This document shows positions 8,040 to 16,809 of a stretch of DNA of 64,000 nt, piece after piece. The DNA comes from Hymenobacter sp. J193. Its GTDB lineage: Bacteria > Bacteroidota > Bacteroidia > Cytophagales > Hymenobacteraceae. Position numbers and translations under genes: made by a program. Position 1 is the first letter of the stretch. Each line of letters begins with the position of its first letter. A model generated the notes under the pieces. That model was not told the origin of the DNA. It saw nothing but the letters and a program-made list of their open reading frames with translations, and ran no database searches. The DNA is taken from NCBI RefSeq assembly GCF_024700075.1, contig NZ_JAJONE010000007.1, forward strand, positions 92,066 through 156,065. The letters are read 5' to 3'.

Positions 8040-8548
8040 AAGTAGAAAAAGATAAAAGAGGATTTAGATAAAAAGATAAAAGTAGAGAAAGGGCGATAGG
8101 ATAAAGGATAAAAGTAGAGAAAAGTAAAAGTAGAGACGACCTACTATTAACAGGTAGAGAAAGCCACTAGTGGAAAGTAATACAAGTAGAAAAAAATAAA
8201 AAAAATACTTATCTATAAGTAGAGAATAATAGAAGTAGAAAATATGCGAAAGGGAATAAGAGAAATATTTTAGTGAGTAGAATAGGGTAGAAGTAGAGAA
8301 AGGTAATTGTGTAGTGAGGTGTTATAACGTCTGCTTGTGGTCTGGATAAAAGTAGAGAAGAGTCTTTATAGAGAAGGAGAAAAGTAGAGAAAGCGTATCT
8401 TGTAAATGAACTGCTAAAGTAAAAAAAAGATATAAGTAGAATAGTATGCAAGTAGAGAAGTAGAGTCAACTCACGAATAGCCCACTGACTTCCGGGCACA
8501 CGTGAGATAAACGAAGCAGAAAATAGGTGATGTGTACAAGTAGAGAAA
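8040..8548 (+). repeat. Array of about 16 direct repeats AAGTAGAGAA upstream of parA (putative centromere)
   Basis: The decamer AAGTAGARAA, or one-base variants, starts at 8040, 8080, 8112, 8128, 8152, 8184, 8217, 8233, 8275, 8291, 8350, 8382, 8434, 8450, 8458 and 8538, all in the same orientation. Most spacings are multiples of eight (40, 32, 16, 24, 32, 16, 16, 32, 16, 8, 80). The DNA is strongly A/G biased on this strand and AT-rich compared with its neighbours. It lies directly upstream of parA. Ribbon-helix-helix partition proteins bind such short phased repeats, so a parS-like centromere and operator is the best reading. A plasmid origin with iterons is the main alternative. Confidence 0.75.
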
Positions 8549-8908
8549 GGGAGAAGTGTAACGACATGTCTTTCTCGTCTGAATTACCACAGCTGGAGCT
8601 GGATAAATCACCTCAGAACGTAGCATAAGCCAGGAGTACGGCCGAGGATTATACGCCCTAAAACGATGGTCTACCCACGCGGCAACAACACCTGATAACC
8701 TGTCGGCTATAACTGCGTACTATCTTCTTACTAACTTTTTGCTAACCATAGAATAGTCTCAGCAAGAAGTCGCCTCTTTTCCGGACTTGAATTTTTTTAG
8801 GCAGCTAGCCACGCATTCCGGTGAGTACATAAGAAGTAAATAGAGCATATCAGAGGGAAGTTACGTCCTTCTTCTGTTCGGCCACATTAGAGTAACCCAA
8901 GTTGCGGA
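8549..8908. other. Intergenic region without recognisable genes
   Basis: About 360 bp between the repeat array and the IS982-like remnant. No ORF with protein-like composition and no clear hairpin was found. Confidence 0.5.
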
Positions 8909-9350
8909 TTAGGTGCCTAATTCGGCGAGGGTGTGGGTGAAGACGAAAAGCCGCAGTTTAAGGACGAGACCTTGCCTCGTGGCGGCGTGAATGGACTTGG
9001 GAAACCGCTCGGTAATCTGGCTGATGGTGGTTTCCATGCCTTTGCGGAAATGCTGAATGAGGTACTCCGGCCAGGGCTCGTGCGGGCGCTTGCTATTCTT
9101 GCGCTGGTTGGCCTGTAGGCTCACCTGCTCGGCTTGCAGCCAAGCGTCTTCCCAGTCATAGTCCGTTTAGGCGGCATTGGCGTAGAGCACGCTACCTGCG
9201 GGCAGTTGTGGGCCCAGGGCCCGCATTCCCGGGATGTCGGCCTGGCAGCCGGCATGGATGTAGAGTTCCACGGGCAGCCCGTCATGGATCATGACGAACT
9301 GGACTTTCACACCGTAGAAGTAGCGGCGTTTGCTGGACAATGCGCCGGGG
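8909..9350 (-). pseudogene. IS982-like transposase remnant
   Basis: The minus strand reads GALSSKRRYFYGVKVQFVMI, then DGLPVELYIHAG and GSVLYANAA, a TAA stop, then TDYDWEDAWLQAEQ, RKNSKRPHEPW and a C-terminal ETTISQITERFPKSIHAATRQG. The 'SKRRYFYG.K' strand and the 'ETTISQ...RFPK.IHA.T..G' end are typical of IS982-family DDE transposases. The N-terminal third is missing, and one in-frame stop near 9165 replaces what is usually a tyrosine (GDAAYTDYD-like). It is inactive. No terminal inverted repeats were found. Confidence 0.7.
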
Positions 9351-9793
9351 CAGCGCGGGTGTAGTGCCGGCGAATGAAGCGGTCAAGTGCGGCCTGCGCA
9401 GCCCGGGGTGCCAAGGCATCCAGGAGAGTTACCTCGTAGTATTGCAGCGGCTGACTCATGCTGAAAAAGCGCGTATCCAGGCCGGTTAATAGCCGGTGAT
9501 TCAGCTCTGAATCGACTAGGTTTATCTGCGGGGAAATGGGAGGAGCACACCTGCCCAACCCGGTGGCTATAACTACCATTAGCACGCTTGCAGCGCAGGT
9601 GCGAAGCCGGGAAAGCAACAACGGGCAGCGCGAGCTGCTAGAGAAGACGTTCATAAGGTGCTCACAAGGCCACCAGCCGCAGCTCACCAAGCGAAGCCGT
9701 GCCGTAGCACAAGGCGAACTTAGCGGAATAATCACCCACCCCAACCTTCCGCCAATCGCGCCCGAATACGGAAGGAATTTATTGTTCAGCCCC
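9351..9793. other. Intergenic region with a possible gene fragment
   Basis: About 440 bp between the IS982 remnant and the WG-repeat lipoprotein gene. On the minus strand a short stretch from ATG 9459 reads MSQPLQYYEVTLLDALAPRA and AQAALDRFIRRHYTR, with protein-like composition, before running into the IS remnant at about 9355. This may be the 5' end of a gene cut off by the IS. The remainder shows nothing I can support. Confidence 0.35.
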
Positions 9794-10339
9794 ATGTCGA
9801 AAGTCCCTGTCGCCTTGCTGTTATTCGGCTGCCTGAGTGTGGCTGCTTGCCGCCCCGAGACTCGGGCCGAGCACCCGGCCGGGCCGCTCCGGCTGGTGCA
9901 GCGCCTTTCCGACGATGCCTGCGCCTACGTGTCGGCGGCCGGTGATACCGTGATTCCCTTCGGGCGCTACGCCAGGGCGGCCACCGAACGGTTCGACAAG
10001 GTAGCGCTGGTTCTCCAGCCCGGTGGGAACTGGGTGGGCATCGACCGGCAAGAGCGGGTGCTTTTCCGCCCGTTTATTTTCGACAACGGCCCCGACTACC
10101 CCGCCGAGGGCGTGCTGCGCATCGTGGACGCCGCCGGGCTGATTGGCTACGCCGACACTGCCACGGGGCGCGTGGTGCTGGCCCCACAGTACGAAGCCGC
10201 CTTTCCCTTCGAGCACGGTCGGGCGCGGGTAGGCCGCCGCTGCCAGCTGGTACGCGAGGGCGAACATTCGTATTGGGCCTGCGCGGCGTGGCAGTCCATT
10301 GACCATGCGGGCCGCCCCGTGCCCGATGCTATTCCGTAA
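9794..10339 (+). CDS. WG-repeat lipoprotein
   Basis: A 181-residue lipoprotein: the signal MSKVPVALLLFGCLSVAAC ends in a lipobox with Cys19. The mature protein contains WG-type beta repeats, most clearly GLIGYADTATGRVVLAPQYE (a 'G..GY.D..G..V..P.Y..A..F..G.A.V' unit) at about residues 115-145, and a less regular unit before it (GNWVGIDRQERVLFRPF). WG repeats occur in surface or periplasmic proteins of unknown role. The upstream ATG-less extension of the frame is ignored because this ATG gives a proper signal peptide. It lies 22 bp before the next gene, in the same direction. Confidence 0.75.
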   Translation: MSKVPVALLLFGCLSVAACRPETRAEHPAGPLRLVQRLSDDACAYVSAAGDTVIPFGRYARAATERFDKVALVLQPGGNWVGIDRQERVLFRPFIFDNGPDYPAEGVLRIVDAAGLIGYADTATGRVVLAPQYEAAFPFEHGRARVGRRCQLVREGEHSYWACAAWQSIDHAGRPVPDAIP

Positions 10340-10361
10340 TTTCCGGCAACGCTGCCCAACC

Positions 10362-11501
10362 ATGACTCTCTCGCAAACTCACCGGCTTCGCCACGAGCAA
10401 ACTGGTCAAAGCAGCACGCTTACGCTGATGAACAGCCAAGTCAGCACGGAGACGACCCGCGGCGGCAAAACCCGGCGCACGGAAAAGCTTTTTGCCACGG
10501 TGGCCGAAGCCGCTGCGTACGCCGAGCGCCAGGAGTGGGCATTGTTGAAAAAGGGGTTTGTGCTGCACCACCAGGCCGCAGTTCCCGGCGAGCCGCTGCT
10601 GCACTGCTTTATTGGGGGCGGCTACACGGGCAGCCTGGCCTTTGCCGAAACGCCCCAGGGCCTGTATGTCTATAAAAATGGCTGGTTCCGCTCGGCTACT
10701 GACCAGCAGGATTTCCTGCTGCGGCTGGATGTGGCCGGGCGCGTACACGATACCGTGGCGCTGCCCACCATTCTGGCTTGGGACGCGCACTACCAGCCGG
10801 CCTGGCAGGCGCTGGTGCTCGACCTCGACCATACCGTGTACGAGTACCACCTGGCCACGGGCCGCTTCCGGGCGCTGAGCAAGCCCGGGCAGTGGTCGTC
10901 CAGCTTCGTGGCCGTGGCGGCGGGCCGTACGGCCTTTGCGGCCAACCATGAGCTGGTAGTGCTGGGGCCCGATCGGCAGGCGCTGTTCCGGCAGCCGTTC
11001 ACCACGCAGCTGCTTAAGGGCTCCCCGGTTTTCGCAGCGGCGCTGGGGCGGAATGGAGAGGTATTGGCCCTGCATACCGTGCCAGGGGAGGTGCAGCTGC
11101 GCAGCACCCTGGACGGCACCTTGCAGCACACGCTCACGGGGGATTTCGGGCTGGTGCGACAGCTGGAGTTTATGTGCAACGACCAGCTGCTGCTCTTGCT
11201 GGAGCTACACGGCACCGGCCGCCTGCGATGCTTTGATTTGGCGCAGCACGCGGAAGTCAATTTTACCTTGTTCAGGGGCGAAGACGGGCCCTCGTGGGTA
11301 AAAACGTGCTGCCTCAACGCCGACCAGTCGCGCCTAGCGGTGCTCAACGGCAGCTGGGTCGAGCTGTTCGATACGGCCACCCGGCAGCTGGTACACCGCT
11401 TCCGGCTTCGTCACTGCGTGAAAACGGCGCGCCTGCGGTTTATTGGCAACACCCTTGGGGCACGCACCGATTACGGTTGTTTCAGCCTCTATCAGGGCTA
11501 A
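10362..11501 (+). CDS. WGR-like domain plus beta-propeller-like protein
   Basis: A 379-residue cytoplasmic protein without signal peptide. Residues about 1-75 (MTLSQTHRLRHEQTG..., TTRGGKTRRTEKLFATVAEA) resemble a WGR domain, which is usually found in nucleic-acid-related or regulatory proteins. The remainder (about 80-379) is made of irregular beta-rich repeats with Trp and Asp pairs, such as LVLDLDHTVYEYHLATGRFR and LRCFDLAQHAEVNF, consistent with a WD40-like propeller. The frame stays open upstream, but the ATG at 10362 starts just after the lipoprotein stop and before the WGR-like sequence. Function is unknown; co-transcription with the lipoprotein gene is likely. Confidence 0.65.
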   Translation: MTLSQTHRLRHEQTGQSSTLTLMNSQVSTETTRGGKTRRTEKLFATVAEAAAYAERQEWALLKKGFVLHHQAAVPGEPLLHCFIGGGYTGSLAFAETPQGLYVYKNGWFRSATDQQDFLLRLDVAGRVHDTVALPTILAWDAHYQPAWQALVLDLDHTVYEYHLATGRFRALSKPGQWSSSFVAVAAGRTAFAANHELVVLGPDRQALFRQPFTTQLLKGSPVFAAALGRNGEVLALHTVPGEVQLRSTLDGTLQHTLTGDFGLVRQLEFMCNDQLLLLLELHGTGRLRCFDLAQHAEVNFTLFRGEDGPSWVKTCCLNADQSRLAVLNGSWVELFDTATRQLVHRFRLRHCVKTARLRFIGNTLGARTDYGCFSLYQG

Positions 11502-11733
11502 GCTGGCGCCTCGGCGTAGCTTACCGGGGCATCGTCGGGAATGCTGCCTTCGGCGTTGGTATGGCGCAGCTTCAGCACAGCCCGGGTGGGAGCAGACCAG
11601 CGGGCTTCGACAGGCTCCCGGGCGGTAGGCTTGCGCTGCAAGAGCCGGCGCGGACCGTCGGCCGCTATCTGCGCCAGGCCCAGGGTGTTGGCCTGGTCGC
11701 CGCCATCCAGGCTGGTCCCAGCGCAACCAACTA

Positions 11734-13011
11734 TCAGCGCTCCAGCAGGATTTCTGTGCCCAAAATCACCAGGTCTACCCGGCCTTTCAGCGTTTGGTCG
11801 ATGAAGGGTGTGTTCTGGGATTTGGATTTCATGAATTCCCGCGTGAAGGTGGTTTCCGCATCGGTATCGAACAAGACGCACTCGGCTTGCTGACCAACTT
11901 CGATGGTGGGTACCGGCAGGCCCATCAGACGGCGGGGCTCGGCCGAATAGCGCTTCACCACCAAGTCCCACCCGAATTTCCCGGGCTCGACGAAGAAGTG
12001 ATAAAGCGACACCAGAGCTGTATCCAGGCCGGTGATGCCGTTGGGGGCGCTGATGAAATCCTGGGCTTTTTCGAACGGCGTGTGCGGCGCGTGGTCGGTG
12101 GCAATGAGGTCGAATACGCCTTCAATAAGCCCCTCGAGCAGCGCATCACAATCGGCCTGCGTCCGCAGCGGCGGGTTCATTTTATAGTTCGTGTCGTAGT
12201 CTCCGATGTGTTCGTCGGTGAACAGCAGGTGGTGCGGGGCCACTTCCGCCGTCACCTTCACATCGCCGCGGGATTTCCACCAGCGGATGGTTTCCATGCC
12301 GAGCTTGCTGGAAACGTGCTGGATGTGCACATGCGCGCCCGCCGCCCGGGCCAGGCGGATGTCGCGGTCGATGATAATTTCTTCCGCGCACGCCGGTGAG
12401 CCTTTGATGCCGAGCCGGTAGCTCATCACCCCTTCGTTCAGGGCGCGCGGTCCGGCCAGCTCCGGCACCTCGCAGTGGCTGGCGAAAAACATTCCAAACT
12501 CGGTGGCGTACTGCATTGCCCGCAGTAGCACGGCGGGGTCGCTGGTGGTATCCCCGTCGTCGGTGAGCATTTTCACCCCGAGCGTACGCATTCCTTCGAT
12601 TTCCGCCAGTTCCTTGCCCTGGCGGTCTTTGGTGACGCAGCCGGACGTGTATACCGGAATGCGGGCCTTGCGTTTGGCATTGTCCAGCACGGTGGCCACC
12701 GAGGTTGCCGAGTCGAGGGCCGGGCGGGTATTCGGCATCATGACCACGCCGGTAATGCCGCCGTTGATAGCCGCTTCGCTCCCCGTAGTGATGGTTTCCT
12801 TGTTCTCAAATCCGGGGGCGCGGAAATGGACGTGGGCATCAAACATGGCTGGCATAAGAACCCGACCACGTGCGTCGATGACGCGGGCGCCCTCGGGAAT
12901 GGTTAGGCTTTTGCCGATGTCTTGAATTTTTCCTTCAACAATCAGAACATCACTCTCGACAAGTACGGGTGAATTTTCGGAGGCGATGCGGGCGTTTTGA
13001 AGGAGGAGCAT
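11734..13011 (-). CDS. pyrC: Dihydroorotase
   Basis: Third step of pyrimidine synthesis: cyclisation of carbamoyl-aspartate to dihydroorotate. The 425-residue amidohydrolase shows DAHVHFRAPG (metal-binding HxH), ETITTGSEAAINGGITGVVM with MPNTRP, HCEVPEL and the C-terminal metal/catalytic ATDHAPHTPFEK. This is the longer, AllB-like class I type common in Bacteroidota. The frame is open to an ATG nine codons upstream (13038), but MLLLQNARIA at 13011 fits the family start. It lies 96 bp after pyrB in the same direction, so the two form a pyrBC operon. Confidence 0.93.
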   Translation of the reverse strand: MLLLQNARIASENSPVLVESDVLIVEGKIQDIGKSLTIPEGARVIDARGRVLMPAMFDAHVHFRAPGFENKETITTGSEAAINGGITGVVMMPNTRPALDSATSVATVLDNAKRKARIPVYTSGCVTKDRQGKELAEIEGMRTLGVKMLTDDGDTTSDPAVLLRAMQYATEFGMFFASHCEVPELAGPRALNEGVMSYRLGIKGSPACAEEIIIDRDIRLARAAGAHVHIQHVSSKLGMETIRWWKSRGDVKVTAEVAPHHLLFTDEHIGDYDTNYKMNPPLRTQADCDALLEGLIEGVFDLIATDHAPHTPFEKAQDFISAPNGITGLDTALVSLYHFFVEPGKFGWDLVVKRYSAEPRRLMGLPVPTIEVGQQAECVLFDTDAETTFTREFMKSKSQNTPFIDQTLKGRVDLVILGTEILLER

Positions 13012-13107
13012 GGGTGAGAGAGTGCTGTAAACCGGCAAGGGGGAGGGGGATATTCTGGCTGTTAGAGATGAAAATACACGGGCGGGGCCAGCCGTAGCGA
13101 CCGGCGT

Positions 13108-14088
13108 TTAGGGCAAAATCGCCGTTGAGCTGGCTTGCTGCCGTGCGATATACGATTCCTGCTTCGGGAACTCCCCGCCCGGCGTGAGCCAGTCGAGCAC
13201 GGCCATGCGAATGGAAATACCGTTTTCGACCTGGTTGGTGATCAGGCTGCGCTCGTAGTCCATGACGGCGTCACAGAGTTCAACTCCCCGGTTCACGGGG
13301 CCGGGGTGCATGATGTAGAGGCCCCGGTCACGGATTTCCGCTAGCCGGGCGTTGGTGATGCCATAGACCCGGTGGTATTCGCGGACGTTGGGGAAAAACT
13401 GCACGTCCTGGCGCTCCATCTGCACGCGGAGCAGATACACGATATCGGGCTTCCAAGCCATAGCCGCTTGATAGTCGGTGAAACGAGGAATGGTTGTCGG
13501 GCCGTACTTGGGCACCAGCGAGCCTGGGCCTAGGTAAGCGACTTCGACGCCCAGCTTTTGCAGCAGGGTGCTGGTGGAGCGTGCGACGCGCGAGTGGAGG
13601 ATATCGCCGATGATGAGGACTTTTTTGCCCCGGGGGTCGGGAAATTTTTCCTTAATGGTGAAGGCGTCCAGCAGGGCCTGGGTGGGGTGCTCGTGTGCCC
13701 CGTCGCCGGCATTGATGACCGACGCTGTGGTTTGGCGAGCTATCATGCCGGGCAGGCCGGAGTGACCGTGGCGGACGACGATGTAGTCGGTGCGCATGGC
13801 CTGGAGCGTCTCGATGGTCTCGCGCACCGATTCGCCCTTGGTGATGGAGGAGTGGTCGACGTCGAAATTCGTCACCTCCGCCGAGAGGCGTTTGGCGGCC
13901 ACCTCGAAGGAGGAGTGCGTCCGGGTGCTGGCCTCATAGAACAGCATGAGTACGGACTTGCCCTCGAGAGCAGGAATTTTTTTCACCGAGCGGGTGAACA
14001 ATTTTTTAAAAGACGTGGATTGGTCGAGCAGGAACTCGATTTCCTCACGGTGGAGGGAGGCGATGTCGAGCAGGTCTTTACGTGCCAT
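13108..14088 (-). CDS. pyrB: Aspartate carbamoyltransferase catalytic subunit
   Basis: Condenses carbamoyl phosphate and aspartate, the committed step of pyrimidine synthesis, in the cytoplasm. The 326-residue protein has the carbamoyl-phosphate site YEASTRTHSSFE (STRT motif, about residues 50-61), the VVRHGHSG segment, GAHEHPTQALLD and the aspartate-domain HPGPVNRG. Length is normal for the family. It is the first gene of a minus-strand operon with pyrC. No pyrR or regulatory pyrI gene is present nearby. A strong intrinsic terminator lies about 200 bp upstream and could end a small RNA or act as an attenuator. Confidence 0.95.
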   Translation of the reverse strand: MARKDLLDIASLHREEIEFLLDQSTSFKKLFTRSVKKIPALEGKSVLMLFYEASTRTHSSFEVAAKRLSAEVTNFDVDHSSITKGESVRETIETLQAMRTDYIVVRHGHSGLPGMIARQTTASVINAGDGAHEHPTQALLDAFTIKEKFPDPRGKKVLIIGDILHSRVARSTSTLLQKLGVEVAYLGPGSLVPKYGPTTIPRFTDYQAAMAWKPDIVYLLRVQMERQDVQFFPNVREYHRVYGITNARLAEIRDRGLYIMHPGPVNRGVELCDAVMDYERSLITNQVENGISIRMAVLDWLTPGGEFPKQESYIARQQASSTAILP

Positions 14089-14289
14089 ACCGGAGTTGAG
14101 GAAAGTGGGGTCGTCTAGCTAAAAAGAACAGAATGAAGTCTTAGTCTACCACTCCCCATGACGGAGAGACGAGCTGTTGGTATGGGGCGAGGCGCTGGTG
14201 GCAGCAGTCACGGTTGAGGAAAGGGGTAGAGGTGTCCGTGAGCGGTATGAAGCGGTGGCCGGGCGGCAGCCCACGAACTCAACGGACAT

Positions 14290-14318
14290 AAAAAAACCGT
14301 TTCGGAATCCGAAACGGT
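14290..14318 (-). terminator. Intrinsic terminator, minus strand
   Basis: A 10-bp stem ACCGTTTCGG (14296-14305) / CCGAAACGGT (14309-14318) with a 3-nt loop, followed on the minus strand by seven T residues (14290-14296 region). It lies about 200 bp upstream of pyrB. Confidence 0.8.
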
Positions 14319-14460
14319 AGCGAAGTAACACCCAGAAAAGACAATGGAAAAAGCAGAGGCAAAATCGAGAGAATCGATGGCGGCGAAGACCTCTCGGGCC
14401 ACTCGCGGTTCCTCGCTGAGCAGGGTCCCACGCTTCATCAACAGATTTTTGGGTTGAAGC
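14290..14460 (-). ncRNA. Candidate small RNA upstream of pyrB
   Basis: A stretch of about 170 nt on the minus strand is framed by a TAnnTTTG -7 box (14467-14474) and a strong terminator (14290-14318). It can form several hairpins, including GCTTCA/TGAAGC close to the 5' end and ATCGA/TCGAT in the middle. An ORF from 14462 covers the same DNA but runs straight through the terminator, so it is not convincing as a gene. Size would suit a 6S-like or other stable RNA, or a pyr leader. I cannot assign a family. Confidence 0.35.
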
Positions 14461-14466
14461 ATACTG

Positions 14467-14474
14467 CAAAACTA
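14467..14474 (-). promoter_or_regulatory. Candidate -7 box for the small RNA or pyrBC leader
   Basis: On the minus strand this reads TAGTTTTG, a match to TAnnTTTG. A matching -33 element is not obvious. Confidence 0.35.
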
Positions 14475-14651
14475 CGGCATTGTTGCGCCCGGTAACACAG
14501 CGTCGATAGTAATTTTTTTCATACTGACTTTCTCGCATTTCATTTCAGACCCAGCGGGCTAACCGACGCAGGTTCTGTCAGCTTTCCGTCACCAAAAAAA
14601 TATGGCTTGCATACCCATTCGCTTTGCCAGCATAAGCCACCTTCCGGCGGC

Positions 14652-14687
14652 AAGCAGCCCAAGTCCCCGGGAGGTCTTGGGCTGCTT
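14652..14687 (+). terminator. Strong hairpin between the GH26 gene and pyrBC
   Basis: A perfect 12-bp stem AAGCAGCCCAAG (14652-14663) / CTTGGGCTGCTT (14676-14687) with a 12-nt loop, followed on the plus strand by TCATTTTC. It sits 160 bp past the end of the minus-strand GH26 gene and may terminate that transcript, though the T run is on the plus side. The remaining bases between 14475 and 14847 show nothing else I can support. Confidence 0.5.
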
Positions 14688-14847
14688 CATTTTCGATCGA
14701 TACAATTGGTGTTGCGGTGGTCAGGCTAGCTGTAGCGTGCCGTATGAGGTGGGCCGGCTCCTGTGTTTTGCAGCTCAAGAGAGGTGACTAAGCCAACATC
14801 GATGGTAAGAAACCGCATCGGCAGTATGAAAATAACGCCGCAGTCTG

Positions 14848-16527
14848 CTATTCCAATTTGGTAAACTTCCGTGTCTGGCGGTAAGTGCCATTGGTGAGAG
14901 AGACCTGGTAGATTCCCGCTGCCAGATGCGCCAGGCGCAAACTGTGCTGCGGCCCGCCGGTGTACTCCTGCAGCACTTGGCGGCCCTGGCTGTCGAATAG
15001 TGTTACCTGGCTATGTTCCCAGCCCGGGGCCAGACGCAGCGTGAGGCGGTCGGTGGCCGGATTGGGGTACACCTGCACAGGCGGCTCGGTTGCGCTCCGG
15101 GCCGTGCTCGTGGACAGGGCGCGTGCTCCGCTAGCCGCGCCATACACCTCAAATTCAAACAAGGAGAAGCCGTAGGTGGTAGCGCGGTTGATGCAGTACA
15201 CCTTCACGTAGCGGGCCGGGGCGCTGAGGCCGGTGTGGTCGTCGGCCGCGGCCGATGCTTTGCCCCACACGTCTTTAACCGTCGTCCAGGTGGTGCCGTT
15301 GGTGGAAACCTGCACCTGGTAGTCGCGGGCGTAGGCGGCCTCCCAGGCCAGGCGCACCCGATTGATGGTGTACGTAGCGCCCAGGTCCACGATGATGTGC
15401 TGGTTGTTGGCCGCCGCGCTGGCCCAGCGGGTGGTGCCGTTGGCGTCCACGGCTTTGGGGCCAGTGTGGGTGGTGTTTTCCGAGGACGATACGGTTACCG
15501 GGCGGTTGTAGGCCAGGTTGGGCGCCGTGGGCGAGGCGCCGCCCCAGCCGGGCATCTCGCCGCGCACCAGCACGTTGCTGGCGAAGTAAGTATTCTGGAT
15601 ACTGGTGTTAGAGTTGGAATTGGGGTTGAACACCAGCTCCGCCCAGCCCATGAAAAAGCCCCAGCGGGGCTGCTGCGCCAGCAGGCTGGGCGAGGGCAGC
15701 ACCTCACACTCGCCAATAGCAATGGGCTTGCCCCCTGAGGCATTCACCATGGCATTGTACTTGGCCGTGGTGTAGCCTTGCCCATCGGAGTAGTACATAT
15801 CCAGGGCCAGCACGTCCCAGTAGGCGCTGCCGGGGTTGTAGTTGGTGAGGTCGGAGGACAGGGAGCTGAAGTCCTGCAGGTCCCAGACCCAGATCAGGTT
15901 GGTCAGGCCCTTGGTGTTGCGCAGGTAGTCGCGGGTAAGCTGGAACAGGCGGCGCGTGCCGTTGGCACCGGGGCGGCCGGCCCACCAGAAAATACCCTGA
16001 TTCATTTCGTGCAGGGGCCGGAAGTACACTTCCACCCCGTTGTTTTCCAGGTCCTGTAGGTAGGTAGCAATGACGTCGAGGCGGGCCTTCCAGTTGTTGT
16101 TCAGCGTGGTGCCGTTGGTAATCAGCTCGTTCCACTGGCTGTCGTTGAGGTAACTTTTCACCCCGCCTTCCCACTGACAAGGCTCGGGCTGGGTGGGCGG
16201 GCAGGCGTGCCACATCAGGTTGATGATGGCCCCGCTGGCCCACTGCGCCTTGGCTTCGTTGATCATCGTCCAGCGGTTCGACACGTCGGAGCCCGCAAAC
16301 AGGAAGTCTCCGCTCCACAGGCCGGGGTACTGGCCCGTGATGGAGTAGATACGGTTGGTTTGCACGGCAGGGGAGGAGTTGGGCTCCCGGTTGTGCTGGC
16401 CCGCCACCGTGCGCTGCCCGGCGTTGGCATAGAGGTAATTCAGGCTTTTGAAGGAAGTCTGGGCCAGCGCCTGAGTGCCGGCCAGCAGCAGCAGAGCCAT
16501 TGCCCCGCAGAGTTTGAGGTTGAACAT
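14848..16527 (-). CDS. Secreted GH26 beta-mannanase with F5/8 (CBM32-like) and T9SS sorting domains
   Basis: Endo-acting cleavage of beta-1,4-mannan outside the cell. The 559-residue protein has a signal peptide (MFNLKLCGAMALLLLAGTQA), a GH26 barrel at about 25-320, a discoidin/F5-8 type C carbohydrate-binding domain at about 330-460 (NLAYNRPVTVSSSENT, HIIVDLGATYTINRVRL) and a C-terminal type A sorting domain (VQVYPNPATDRL...). Likely catalytic residues are Glu174 in FRPLHEMNQ (acid/base) and Glu273 in AIGECEVLP (nucleophile). The start at 16527 gives the signal peptide; an ATG 18 codons upstream does not. It is the outermost gene of the beta-mannan locus, next to the AraC regulator, and is similar to the GH26 genes at 20042 and 30135. 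Confidence 0.92.
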   Translation of the reverse strand: MFNLKLCGAMALLLLAGTQALAQTSFKSLNYLYANAGQRTVAGQHNREPNSSPAVQTNRIYSITGQYPGLWSGDFLFAGSDVSNRWTMINEAKAQWASGAIINLMWHACPPTQPEPCQWEGGVKSYLNDSQWNELITNGTTLNNNWKARLDVIATYLQDLENNGVEVYFRPLHEMNQGIFWWAGRPGANGTRRLFQLTRDYLRNTKGLTNLIWVWDLQDFSSLSSDLTNYNPGSAYWDVLALDMYYSDGQGYTTAKYNAMVNASGGKPIAIGECEVLPSPSLLAQQPRWGFFMGWAELVFNPNSNSNTSIQNTYFASNVLVRGEMPGWGGASPTAPNLAYNRPVTVSSSENTTHTGPKAVDANGTTRWASAAANNQHIIVDLGATYTINRVRLAWEAAYARDYQVQVSTNGTTWTTVKDVWGKASAAADDHTGLSAPARYVKVYCINRATTYGFSLFEFEVYGAASGARALSTSTARSATEPPVQVYPNPATDRLTLRLAPGWEHSQVTLFDSQGRQVLQEYTGGPQHSLRLAHLAAGIYQVSLTNGTYRQTRKFTKLE

Positions 16528-16809
16528 GGTAAGTGAATTGGTGGGTTGGAAAAGAAGGGACAGAGCAGAATGGCGTGGCACCTAAAATCAGGCAAAGCGC
16601 GGCCCGCACCGGCCCGGGAAGGGGGGACGGCTGGTCAGGTGGCAGTAAGCAATAGGGCGGGGCCAGGGCGCCGCTCACAGCAAGCGGGCCGGCCGGTAGG
16701 CGGTTGGTGTTGCCAATCAACCGGAAAAAAGCAACGAGCCCGCCAGGTCGTTAAAAATTGGCAATAAAACGATAAGAATTAGGAGGTTGAGCGAGGCTTA
16801 AGCCCCAGC

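Noticed and set aside
8040..8548. Repeat array read as a CRISPR
   Set aside because: The repeat is about 10 bp, spacings go down to 8 bp and there are no spacers of even length or cas genes.
11502..11733. Minus-strand open frame after pyrC (EPVEARWSAPTRAVLKLRHT)
   Set aside because: It looks somewhat protein-like, but lacks a good start and overlaps the pyrC end in another frame. It may be a gene remnant.
14208..14462. 85-codon minus-strand ORF upstream of pyrB
   Set aside because: It reads through a strong terminator hairpin and T run, has no family features, and is better explained as a small RNA or leader.
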